Source: Rhizobium glycinendophyticum
Lineage (GTDB): Bacteria; Pseudomonadota; Alphaproteobacteria; Rhizobiales; Rhizobiaceae
Direction of reading: 5' to 3'
Assembly (NCBI RefSeq): GCF_006443685.1
Contig: NZ_VFYP01000002.1
Location: 124,001 to 188,000 of the forward strand
DNA: 64,000 nucleotides
Below are positions 18,013-24,772 of this stretch, one piece after another. The position numbers and the translations under genes were made by a program. Each line of letters starts with the position of its first letter. Within the stretch, counting starts at the first letter, position 1. The notes beneath the pieces are model-generated. The model worked only from the letters and a program-made list of their open reading frames with translations. It was not told where the DNA came from and searched no databases.

Positions 18013-18425
18013 GCGGCTGCCTTTCTGGTTTTCATGGCGGTGAGGCGCTGGCGAGCGCGGTCTACCGATTGATGAAGCGGCAGGGTCAGGGCCATCGGCA
18101 CAGCGTCCAGGATTGAAGCGAGATGGCGCTCGGTCAGGCTGGCGAGTTGGAATGAAGCCTGCTCAGTCTCACAGAAGGTAATCCAGCACTTCCGGGCGGG
18201 ATCTCCTGCGAGGTAAAGCAACTCGCTGCTAAATGTGGTAACGAGTTCGGCGGAGACGTGCGGCGCCATCCGGCATGTGTGCTGTAGGTCGCTCATGACC
18301 AAGAGTGCCCAGATGTCGGCCTCGGTCAGGCGATTGCCGTTCCTCCCGATCGCCTTCATGGCGCGTGAGATCGTCATTTCGCTCACGTCCAGCTCACGGG
18401 CAATGTCGGATTGGCGAATGGTCAT
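18009..18425 (-). CDS. HTH protein between tail chaperone and capsid genes
   Basis: A 138-residue protein whose first 30 residues form a helix-turn-helix (QSDIARELDVSEMTISRAMKAIGR); the rest is alpha-rich with no recognised family. ATG 18425 overlaps the end of the -1 extension frame of the tail chaperone (ATGA), and the gene's stop overlaps the capsid start (ATGA), so all are one coupled operon. A DNA-binding protein embedded in a structural operon is uncommon and may regulate the capsid operon or act in packaging. A longer frame upstream (to 18560) is the third frame through the chaperone and is rejected. Confidence 0.65.
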   Translation of the reverse strand: MTIRQSDIARELDVSEMTISRAMKAIGRNGNRLTEADIWALLVMSDLQHTCRMAPHVSAELVTTFSSELLYLAGDPARKCWITFCETEQASFQLASLTERHLASILDAVPMALTLPLHQSVDRARQRLTAMKTRKAAA

Positions 18426-18607
18426 CGGCCGCCCTCCAGGTCGCGGATTGCGATCACCTCTGGCCACCAAACTTCGGCCAATTCGCTGAAAGTCATTTCC
18501 ATCAAGTCGCCCCTCGAAAATCCTAGAGTTGCCGCTGTCAGGGCTGCGAGCTGGGGCCATTGCCGGAAATCTGCTCGGCTGCCTCGCGAAGTTTTCGGGG
18601 CAAAAAA
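18422..18607 (-). CDS. -1 frame extension of the tail assembly chaperone (gpE'/T-like)
   Basis: From the slippery site at 18601-18607 the -1 frame is open without a stop for about 60 codons to TGA at 18422. The encoded extension includes WPQLAALTAATLGFSRGDLM and MTFSELAEVWWPEVIAI, with the Trp-rich small-helix character of phage tail chaperone T/E' domains. The end of this frame could alternatively be read as a separate 26-residue ORF from ATG 18502. Family knowledge: many tailed phages make a short and a frameshifted long chaperone in a fixed ratio that binds the tape measure. Confidence 0.65.
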   Translation of the reverse strand, partial: FFAPKTSRGSRADFRQWPQLAALTAATLGFSRGDLMEMTFSELAEVWWPEVIAIRDLEGGR

Positions 18608-18930
18608 TCCTTGGCTGCCTCCGACACGAGCATGAAATCGTCCCCGTCCAATTCGGCCAGAACTTCGGCGGGGGCGTCGGAAATCAGGCTGAGCAAGCCC
18701 ATGTCTTCGTCGTCGCCCAGGCGCTGCAGAGCGGTGAAGTCGCGACCTTTCAACCGACGCAGATTGATCGCTTCATACATCTTGCCGTCGAACTGGACCG
18801 GGACGGTGAGCGGCACACGCTTCGAGCCCTCGAAGCCGGCGGGCGTGATCTGTGTCGCCGGGACCTTCTGCTTACGAGCCTCAAAGGCCTGAATTTCCGC
18901 TGCCGTTACGGCTTTCACGATCGTGTCCAT
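18538..18930 (-). CDS. phage tail assembly chaperone (Mu gp41/TAC_7-like)
   Basis: A 130-residue protein resembling Mu-like tail assembly proteins: PVQFDGKMYEAINLRRLKGRDF, ALQRLGDDEDMGLLSLIS and LDGDDFMLVSEAAKDFL. It should act with the tape measure to assemble the tail. ATG 18930 has GGAG 7 bp upstream. A TTTTTTG heptamer near its 3' end permits a -1 frameshift into a longer product. It is divergent from the tape measure gene, which in ordinary phages lies just downstream on the same strand. Confidence 0.75.
   Translation of the reverse strand: MDTIVKAVTAAEIQAFEARKQKVPATQITPAGFEGSKRVPLTVPVQFDGKMYEAINLRRLKGRDFTALQRLGDDEDMGLLSLISDAPAEVLAELDGDDFMLVSEAAKDFLPRKLREAAEQISGNGPSSQP
18601..18607 (-). 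other. programmed -1 frameshift site T TTT TTG
   Basis: Read on the minus strand the zero frame is GAT TTT TTG CCC, giving the canonical X XXY YYZ heptamer T TTT TTG. It falls about 23 codons before the zero-frame stop, and the -1 frame is open from here to 18422. A GC-rich segment follows directly (GCCCCG), which may contribute a stimulatory structure. Confidence 0.65.
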
Positions 18931-19029
18931 TCATTCACTCCGTTGATGATTAGGAGCAATGGATAACAAAATATGATTGCTTAAGATAGAGTCCCTCAAT
19001 CGGATCATGATTTCAGATGGAGAATGCCT
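18931..19029. promoter_or_regulatory. divergent promoter region between chaperone and tape measure genes
   Basis: An AT-rich 99-bp gap separates the two divergent structural genes and must hold promoters for both operons. No known operator could be recognised; it is a logical target for the PrtN-like or HTH proteins of the element. Confidence 0.4.
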
Positions 19030-21324
19030 ATGGGAAACATCAAACAGGCCGCGCTTAGACTCTCGCTCGTGGACAACGTTTCAAAGCCGGCCAAGATGGT
19101 CGCGGCGACGTTGAAGGGACTGAGCGCGGCGGTCACGTCCTTCAACAACAACCGACTTGCTGCCAATGCGGCCTTCATGGACTCAGCGACAACGGCTGCA
19201 GCATTTGCCGCGGGTCTCTTCGTGCCTATCCGGGCAGCGTCCCGCCTTGAGGACGCAATGGCAGACGTCGCAAAGGTGACGGACCTCAGCGATCAGGCAC
19301 TCGCCTCCCTCCGGTCAAGGCTTATCCAAATCTCCCGCGAAACGCCTCTCAGCGCGGAGGAACTGGCGAACCTGACGGCGGAACTTGCTAAGGCTGGCGT
19401 GGCTTCGGTTGACCTTGAGCGGATGACTCTAATCGCTGCCAAGTCGGCAACGGCCTGGGGTATCAGCGGACCGGAAGCCGCGACGAACCTCGCAAAGATC
19501 AAAACCGCGCTCGGTCTCAGCATTGCGGAATCCGAACGCTTCGCTGATCAGGTTAATGTACTGTCTGATGCGACGGCTTCCACGGCTCCCGATCTGCTCG
19601 ATTTCAGCCGGCGCGTCGGCTCGCTCGGCAAACAATATGGATTCAGCACGGAACAGGTGCTGGCCTTCGGTTCGGCGATGATCTCTTCCGGCGCCACCTC
19701 TGAGACAGCTGCAACAGGGTTTCAGGCCGTCGGTCGAGCACTGGTCAAAGGCAAGGCCGCGACCAAGAGCCAGGAGGACGCGCTGGGGCGGCTGGGGCTC
19801 ACTGCGACGGGCGTTGCCAAGGGAATGGCCAACAACGCGCTCGGCACGGTGCAGGACGTATTCCAGCGGATTCGCGAACTCCCTCAGGAGGAGAAAGCAT
19901 CGATCGCCAACATGCTTTTTGGTGACGAGGCTCGAACGGCGCTCGCCTTGATCGAAAACACAGACACCCTAGCGAATTCACTCAAGGTGCTTGGAGACGA
20001 GGGCCACGTTGCGGGGTCGGTCCTCAGGGAGTTTGAAAAACGAATCAGCACGACGAGCGGAAGGGTTCGGCAACTGCGGAACCGCGCCATGGCGGCGGCA
20101 ATCGCGTTCGGCAATAGCTTGTTGCCAACCATCCAGGATAGCGCGGACGCTCTCGGAGGGTATGCCGATCGGGCCTCTAGCTTCATTGAACAGAATCAGG
20201 AGCTAACCAAGCGCGTGACCTTGACAGCTGCCGGAATGGTCGGGCTCCGCCTTGCCGCGACCGGTGCACGGGCTGCGGTTTACGGCATTTTGAGGCCGAC
20301 GAATCTGCTGATCGCTGGGCTCGGTTTTCTCGCTTACAAGAATTTCGACAGCATCCAAGGGCTGCTTACCGATCTCCAGGCGCTCGGGTCCGATCTCGGC
20401 AAAACCGCATTCGCGCAACAGTTCCTTGAGGGGGCTGGCCGGTCGCTCGAGCTGATCGGAACCGGCGCACAAAAGGCCGTGGCCGCTCTCCGCGAATTGT
20501 CCTCTGAGGGCTCCGCGCTCCGCGCTTGGCTCGACAGTGCCGACGGCGCTGGCTGGGGTGCCGCACTGGGATCGATCGCCGTCGGCTTGGGCGGCGTATT
20601 GGCTGCTACGGCTATCTTGGGGCGCGTCATCCGGCCAATCGCTGCGCTCGTCCGCCTTGTCGGCAAGCTGGCAAGCTTTGGGGCAGGTCTACGGGGTACG
20701 TCTGAGGGGCTGAAGGCGGTCGCGGCGGCCGGCGGTGCTGCTGGCGCTGCAAAGGCCGCTGGCGCCGCTGCAGGGGCGGTTGCTGACGCGGGTGAAGGGC
20801 GGAAAGGCGGCGGTCTCATGAAATGGCTTGGCCGGGGCCTGTCCGCGTGGTCGGCCTTTGAATTGGTCAACGCTATCCCCAGCGATCCGAAAGAGCTGCA
20901 GAAGTTCATGGCCGCGAACAAGGCGCGATCCGAAGGCTGGAACCGCTGGCTTGAGGAGAACATTGGTACGCCTCGAAGCTTGGTTGGTGTCCCCGATCGG
21001 GCGGCGGCGGCTCCACCCTCGGTCTCTGCCCAGCTCGCGACCGACAATGCTCGCAATGCTCGTGCCTCGGGGATGCGCGGCACAACGGACATGATGCCCG
21101 GAAAGACGGCCGACGATCTGGCTTTGAACGTGCAGGCGCCGGTTGATGCCCCAATCAACATCCAGCTAAACGGGGTGATGCTGCCCGAGGTGTTGGAAAC
21201 CGTGCGGGCGACGGCCCGGGAGGTAGTAGCGCGGACTATGTCAGAGATGCAGTCGGCGCTGTCTCAACAGCTCAACCGGTCGCAACAGACGGCATTCGGC
21301 GGGGTCAAACCCTACGGAGATTAA
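19030..21324 (+). CDS. phage tail tape measure protein
   Basis: A 764-residue protein with a TP901-type tape measure domain in the first half (about 55-390; RLEDAMADVAKVTDLSDQAL, ETAATGFQAVGRAL, EARTALALIEN), hydrophobic segments near 395-440 and 510-560, and an Ala/Gly-rich linker near 575-600. The tape measure sets tail length and helps DNA entry. ATG 19030 fits GGAG at 19019; an ATG two codons earlier is too close. Nothing else for a tail tube is present, so it would need partner proteins from elsewhere. A terminator follows directly. Confidence 0.88.
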   Translation: MGNIKQAALRLSLVDNVSKPAKMVAATLKGLSAAVTSFNNNRLAANAAFMDSATTAAAFAAGLFVPIRAASRLEDAMADVAKVTDLSDQALASLRSRLIQISRETPLSAEELANLTAELAKAGVASVDLERMTLIAAKSATAWGISGPEAATNLAKIKTALGLSIAESERFADQVNVLSDATASTAPDLLDFSRRVGSLGKQYGFSTEQVLAFGSAMISSGATSETAATGFQAVGRALVKGKAATKSQEDALGRLGLTATGVAKGMANNALGTVQDVFQRIRELPQEEKASIANMLFGDEARTALALIENTDTLANSLKVLGDEGHVAGSVLREFEKRISTTSGRVRQLRNRAMAAAIAFGNSLLPTIQDSADALGGYADRASSFIEQNQELTKRVTLTAAGMVGLRLAATGARAAVYGILRPTNLLIAGLGFLAYKNFDSIQGLLTDLQALGSDLGKTAFAQQFLEGAGRSLELIGTGAQKAVAALRELSSEGSALRAWLDSADGAGWGAALGSIAVGLGGVLAATAILGRVIRPIAALVRLVGKLASFGAGLRGTSEGLKAVAAAGGAAGAAKAAGAAAGAVADAGEGRKGGGLMKWLGRGLSAWSAFELVNAIPSDPKELQKFMAANKARSEGWNRWLEENIGTPRSLVGVPDRAAAAPPSVSAQLATDNARNARASGMRGTTDMMPGKTADDLALNVQAPVDAPINIQLNGVMLPEVLETVRATAREVVARTMSEMQSALSQQLNRSQQTAFGGVKPYGD

Positions 21325-21330
21325 AGAAAA

Positions 21331-21355
21331 GGCCCGCACATGGCGGGCCTCGTTT
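21331..21355. terminator. bidirectional terminator between convergent genes
   Basis: GGCCCGC (21331-21337) and GCGGGCC (21343-21349) form a perfect 7-bp stem with a 5-base loop, with A-rich sequence on the left and TCGTTT on the right. It can end the tape measure transcript and the opposing membrane-protein operon. Confidence 0.75.
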
Positions 21356-21357
21356 CG

Positions 21358-21906
21358 TCAACCGGCACTTGCGAAAGTTCGTCCGCCCCTACTCTTTGAC
21401 GCTTGCCTGTAGCGAATAATAAACTGCGCAGGCTCGCGCACCTCCTGAGCCTTGGGTTCAAAGGTTAGCTTCAGCATTGATCGCAGACGGGGGCCCCAGA
21501 AGAATGAGTGGTAAGACGACACCAGAAGCGCAGCCGCAAGTGCTTCGCTAAAGGCATGCCTAGCCTCATCGGACACACCCGCAAGCGGGTCATTCGATTT
21601 CTGGCGAGAGTCGCGAGAATCGGTGTCACGCTCCCCATTCTTCATGCGGGTCAATATCAAAGACGTGATAAGACGCGTACCACGCATCATGTGGTGGCCG
21701 ACCCACACCAAAATTTCACGGGTCTCCGCATGGGAGCTAGAAGTCAGCTGGACGAACCTTGTGGTGCTTCGATAATACTCTTCGACCAGCCTGTTTTGCG
21801 CTTCTGCTTGACGCGCACAACTTTGAAGCCAGACGCGCAGCGGCTTCATGAGAAAAGCTGCGATCAAAAGCATGAATGAAGCGATGAGCAATCCCGTCAT
21901 GTTCAT
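21358..21906 (-). CDS. membrane-anchored hypothetical protein
   Basis: A 182-residue protein with one N-terminal membrane helix (about 3-27, GLLIASFMLLIAAFLM), then a soluble alpha-rich region with a second weakly hydrophobic patch near 120-135 and a basic tail. No family recognised. It overlaps the next small membrane protein gene by ATGA, so the two are made together. Possibilities are superinfection exclusion or a lysis-accessory role; the sequence supports neither specifically. Confidence 0.6.
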   Translation of the reverse strand: MNMTGLLIASFMLLIAAFLMKPLRVWLQSCARQAEAQNRLVEEYYRSTTRFVQLTSSSHAETREILVWVGHHMMRGTRLITSLILTRMKNGERDTDSRDSRQKSNDPLAGVSDEARHAFSEALAAALLVSSYHSFFWGPRLRSMLKLTFEPKAQEVREPAQFIIRYRQASKSRGGRTFASAG

Positions 21907-22130
21907 TCTCCCGAATTCTTCCCCGGCTCTTTGAGCTGGTTCTCAATCTTAAGCATAGAACGCTTGTGCGAAAGATTTGTTTTATGCCTCTCGTTCACAA
22001 TCTTCCCGATTGCCACGACGATAGCGGGTATCTGTGGCATGCCATAAACACAGAAGATGATGAATGCGATCGCGAGCGGCGTCCATCCACCCAAATGGCT
22101 GAACAGCATACTCAGCGTTTCTTTATCCAT
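21903..22130 (-). CDS. small single-span membrane protein
   Basis: A 75-residue protein from ATG 22130 (MDKETLSML) with one long hydrophobic segment (about 14-40, PLAIAFIIFCVYGMPQIPAIVV) and a basic, probably cytoplasmic tail rich in Lys. No family recognised; the size would suit a holin-like or exclusion protein, but typical holin features are weak. Coupled to the membrane protein downstream. The gap upstream (22131-22263) is AT-rich and could hold its promoter. Confidence 0.55.
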   Translation of the reverse strand: MDKETLSMLFSHLGGWTPLAIAFIIFCVYGMPQIPAIVVAIGKIVNERHKTNLSHKRSMLKIENQLKEPGKNSGE

Positions 22131-22263
22131 GCCCAGCACCACCCCGCATTGTCAATTGCAGGGCAGGATTATCGTTACCGGTCAGCCAATGCAAGATGGT
22201 TGCAGTCGCAGCCTTTTTCAATCTCAACGCTTTCAATCAAGCGTGATGTTGATCTCTTTTAAT

Positions 22264-22593
22264 TTACGAACCGTTGACAAGGCGCGTCGAATTACCGGAA
22301 GCGGAACCGAAAAACTGAAATGCTCGAAAACGCTCAAAAGCTGCGCTGCTTCCTGCCTGCGGTAGGGGTGGGGTGGGGTCCGAAGAACCTAGAGCCGGCG
22401 GGGCCTCCCTCTCGACTGGGGCGCCGCGTGGCTGTCCGGTGACGGGATCAACCGCGATACCGGGCTCGGCATGGTGCGTCTCGACTACGGTCTCCAGGCG
22501 ACGACGGAGACGGGCGACTCGAGACTCCCTGCGCTCCCCTTCATTACCGTCTCTCTCCCGCCTAGCGGCCTTCTCGTGCTCGTCGTCGGTCAT
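22264..22593 (-). CDS. charged hypothetical protein, end of the early operon
   Basis: A 109-residue, strongly charged N-terminal half (many Arg and Glu) followed by Pro-rich sequence; probably disordered. Its ATG overlaps the stop of the preceding gene (ATGA). No recognisable domain. The coupling is the main evidence for it being a gene. Confidence 0.45.
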   Translation of the reverse strand: MTDDEHEKAARRERDGNEGERRESRVARLRRRLETVVETHHAEPGIAVDPVTGQPRGAPVEREAPPALGSSDPTPPLPQAGSSAAFERFRAFQFFGSASGNSTRLVNGS

Positions 22594-22835
22594 TGGATGG
22601 TTTCTCCCAAGCGCTTTGCTTCCGCCTCAAGGCCTTTCGCGTGGTCAATTGCTCGCGCCTCGGTCGCGTGCAGACTTTCAATAAGCCCCTCGTCGTCTCC
22701 TCTCGTCAGCATGACGGCCCAGACCTCAAACGGGGTGTGCGGGTACTCGATCTGATAGCCATCCAGTTCGATCATCACTGCCCGTTGTTTGACGGCACCC
22801 ACGCGGACGGTGACGGGTTTGTTGTGGTCAGTCAT
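22590..22835 (-). CDS. hypothetical protein of the early operon
   Basis: An 81-residue protein starting MTDHNKPVTVRV, with an alpha/beta composition (DGYQIEYPHTPFEVWAVML) and a helical end. No family recognised. Linked on both sides by 4-bp overlaps. Confidence 0.55.
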   Translation of the reverse strand: MTDHNKPVTVRVGAVKQRAVMIELDGYQIEYPHTPFEVWAVMLTRGDDEGLIESLHATEARAIDHAKGLEAEAKRLGETIQ

Positions 22836-23173
22836 GCTGTTTCTCCAGTTTTGTGGATGCGGGCGCACTCTGCGATCACGGATTGCATGAAGCGATCGGC
22901 CTCTCTGATCGCCAGCACCTCAGTGACTCCGCGACGGGTCAGGACTCCGATCACGGTCAGACGGGTCTGCTCGGCGTAGTAAGATCGATGGCGGCGGGTT
23001 CGGCACTTCGCCAACTTCTGAGCGACGTCCAGAACCTTCGCCAGCCGTCTTGAGGGCGGGAAGGGTAGGACAATTGCAGCGTCCTTCGTCGCCCAGTGCT
23101 TATCCTTTCTGGTGCGCTCAGTGGTGGGCATCGGGATAACAGCGCAGGTCGGTGGTGCCTGTCGAATAGTCAT
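22832..23173 (-). CDS. hypothetical protein of the early operon
   Basis: A 113-residue basic protein with many Arg and Lys residues (RRLAKVLDVAQKLAKCRTRRHRSYY) and a C-terminal helical part. ATG 23173 has a strong GGAGG at 23182-23186. No family recognised. Overlaps the next gene by ATGA. Confidence 0.55.
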   Translation of the reverse strand: MTIRQAPPTCAVIPMPTTERTRKDKHWATKDAAIVLPFPPSRRLAKVLDVAQKLAKCRTRRHRSYYAEQTRLTVIGVLTRRGVTEVLAIREADRFMQSVIAECARIHKTGETA

Positions 23174-23215
23174 CGGCAATTCCTCCCTGTGGTAGATCTA
23201 TATGTGTCTGCGTGG

Positions 23216-23342
23216 TGACACTGTGAGAGGGGTAAAAATGGTGCCGACAGTGTCATGAGGAGGACAGTCATGCTCGAATCCCTCCCATTTTCTGGGCTGG
23301 CTGTCCCTCTGGTGACACTGTCTGTCCTTGTGATGACACCGT
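23216..23342. repeat. iteron-like TGACACTGT repeats, candidate origin
   Basis: TGACACTGT occurs at 23216-23224 and 23313-23321, its inverse ACAGTGTCA at 23247-23255, and a one-mismatch copy TGACACCGT at 23334-23342. The last two are part of a 21-bp tandem repeat inside the 3' end of the initiator-like gene. Iterons inside or beside the initiator gene are a known origin arrangement (for example lambda O). No DnaA box was sought exhaustively. Confidence 0.5.
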
Positions 23343-23720
23343 GTTTTTTTCGGGCCACCGCATGAATTGCTTGGAGGGGAGCTCTCCGGTCACGTCACAC
23401 TTGTACTCAGCAAGGCGCCATTCCGTTGCTGTTTTGGTTTTGAGGTTGAATGTCGATTGCTTCACCGGCTCGACAAAGTTTTTCGCACACAGGGCCCGGA
23501 TGGCGCGTGACGCGGTTTCCTTCGAGACGTTTAGCGCCTCAGCGAGCTCTCTGCAGGACAGCACTATGCGCCCGTTGTTGAAGCCGTCATAACGCCACTT
23601 CAGTTCGAGATATGCGGCTCGCTCCACCGTGCTCAGGCTTCTGAAAGCCTTCGAGGTGAAGACAAACCCCTCAACCATGAGAAACTTCGCACGTCCCTTT
23701 CGTTTGAGACGATTGCTCAT
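23268..23720 (-). CDS. winged-helix replication-initiator-like protein
   Basis: A 150-residue HTH protein: FVFTSKAFRSLSTVERAAYLEL leads into CRELAEALNVSKETASRAIRALCAKNFVEPV, a winged-helix domain like those of phage and plasmid initiators. The last residues repeat TVSSQGQ/TVSPEGQ, reflecting DNA repeats that look like iterons. ATG 23720 overlaps the upstream stop (TAATG). A longer frame upstream has shadow composition and is rejected. It could instead be a plain regulator, but the repeat-bearing tail favours replication. Confidence 0.6.
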   Translation of the reverse strand: MSNRLKRKGRAKFLMVEGFVFTSKAFRSLSTVERAAYLELKWRYDGFNNGRIVLSCRELAEALNVSKETASRAIRALCAKNFVEPVKQSTFNLKTKTATEWRLAEYKCDVTGELPSKQFMRWPEKNTVSSQGQTVSPEGQPAQKMGGIRA

Positions 23721-23926
23721 TAGCGGGCCTCCAGGTCGCGTGTCCGTCGGGCGATCTCGGTGACCAACACGAGCATCTGTTCCGCGTGTATGGCTGGCAC
23801 AGGCACAATGGCTTGTCCGGCGCTTTCCTCTACCGTCGACATGTGCCTGTGGCAGAGGTCTTCGGCGATGGTGGCAAGCACATAGATTTCGTGGCGTTGG
23901 ACGCCGAAACGATCGTCGCCTGTCAT
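23720..23926 (-). CDS. hypothetical protein of the early operon
   Basis: A 68-residue mainly helical acidic protein (EIYVLATIAEDLCHRHMSTVEESAG). No family recognised. It overlaps the genes on both sides (ATGA upstream, TAATG downstream). Confidence 0.55.
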   Translation of the reverse strand: MTGDDRFGVQRHEIYVLATIAEDLCHRHMSTVEESAGQAIVPVPAIHAEQMLVLVTEIARRTRDLEAR

Positions 23927-24144
23927 CGTGCGTCCCTCCCCTCCTCACGCTCAATGCACCTGGAGATGTCCTCAAGAGAAGCGTCGAATCTGCCACCTTC
24001 AATGACGGTACCGGCCTTTCGAGATCCCTCAACGAGCATGTATCCGCCCAAGTTGTCGGGTGAGTCCTTTCGCCAGTTCGACTTGAAGAAGGACCAGCCA
24101 AGCTTTGCAGCACGGCGGCGGAGATTTGAAATTGAAGGGGTCAT
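23923..24144 (-). CDS. hypothetical protein of the early operon
   Basis: A 73-residue protein (MTPSISNLRRRAAKLGWSF) with a basic N-terminal helix and a short beta-like middle (GGYMLVEGSRKAGTVIEGG). It overlaps neighbours by ATGA at both ends. No family recognised. Confidence 0.55.
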   Translation of the reverse strand: MTPSISNLRRRAAKLGWSFFKSNWRKDSPDNLGGYMLVEGSRKAGTVIEGGRFDASLEDISRCIEREEGRDAR

Positions 24145-24338
24145 GCCGTTTCCCCCATAAAAAAAGCGATCAGTTTGGAGCGCTCAATAACCCACCGACC
24201 GCTGACCTTCTTCGCGGGCAGCTCACCATTTTCCAGCATACCAAAGACTGCCCGCTCCGATCGGCCTATCAGCTGAGCGATCTCAGCGGCGCCCCAGATC
24301 AAATCGAGAGGAGCGCTACTAACTGCATGTTTCTTCAT
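24141..24338 (-). CDS. excisionase/AlpA-like HTH protein
   Basis: A 65-residue protein with a MerR/excisionase-type helix-turn-helix (IWGAAEIAQLIGRSERAVFGMLENGELPAKKVSGRWVI). Such proteins bend att DNA to direct excision or activate early genes. First gene of the leftward early operon, divergent from the repressor-integrase pair, which is the usual place for an excisionase. Confidence 0.7.
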   Translation of the reverse strand: MKKHAVSSAPLDLIWGAAEIAQLIGRSERAVFGMLENGELPAKKVSGRWVIERSKLIAFFMGETA

Positions 24339-24358
24339 CTCACGGTGACCTTTCGTTA

Positions 24359-24427
24359 ATATCCAGCAGATATGTCATATCCAGCAGATAGGATTGACGT
24401 CAATGGAAATTTATATCTGCTGGATAT
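24359..24427. promoter_or_regulatory. triple palindromic operator between divergent early promoters
   Basis: The 15-bp palindrome ATATCCAGCAGATAT occurs at 24359-24373, with one mismatch at 24377-24391, and exactly inverted at 24413-24427. Copies are offset by 18 and 36 bp. A perfect TGACGTCA lies between the second and third copies. It overlaps the only gap between the excisionase-like operon and the Arc-like gene, so it is very probably the binding site of the element's repressor. Confidence 0.7.
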
Positions 24428-24448
24428 TATTGCGTGAGGTGGAGAGAA

Positions 24449-24772
24449 ATGGGCGTCAATAGATCGAACATCGACCAGTACCAGTTGCGACTCCCCCCGG
24501 GCCTGCGGGAGCGGATAAAAGCCGCAGCAGAGGCTAGCGGGCGGAGCATGAACACTGAGATTGTCTTTCGCCTTGAAGAGAGTTTGGGCGAGGCTTCCAG
24601 CGAGCCTGCTGCAATGGGAACAGAGATTAGGAGGCTACAGGCCGAAAACGAGACACTGCGGTGGAATTTCGAGGTGCTTGCTAAGGAGTTGGCCGGACCA
24701 GCCGGGGAGAACCGTGAAGAGGTTATCCGGCTGCTGACTGCACTCCGTATCTTGGGACGGAATGTTGCATAA
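24449..24772 (+). CDS. Arc-type ribbon-helix-helix repressor
   Basis: A 107-residue protein with an N-terminal Arc-like ribbon-helix-helix domain (SNIDQYQLRLPPGLRERIKAAAEASGRSMNTEIVFRLEE region, about 3-45) and a coiled-coil-like C-terminus. It sits right next to the triple palindrome and overlaps the integrase start (TAATG), so it likely represses its own operon and the divergent early operon. Start chosen at ATG 24449 after GGAGAG. Confidence 0.75.
   Translation: MGVNRSNIDQYQLRLPPGLRERIKAAAEASGRSMNTEIVFRLEESLGEASSEPAAMGTEIRRLQAENETLRWNFEVLAKELAGPAGENREEVIRLLTALRILGRNVA

Noticed and set aside
23721..24113. N-terminal extension of the initiator-like protein to 24113
   Set aside because: The extension runs in the shadow frame of two coupled genes and is Arg/Thr/His-rich; ATG 23720 is coupled by TAATG.
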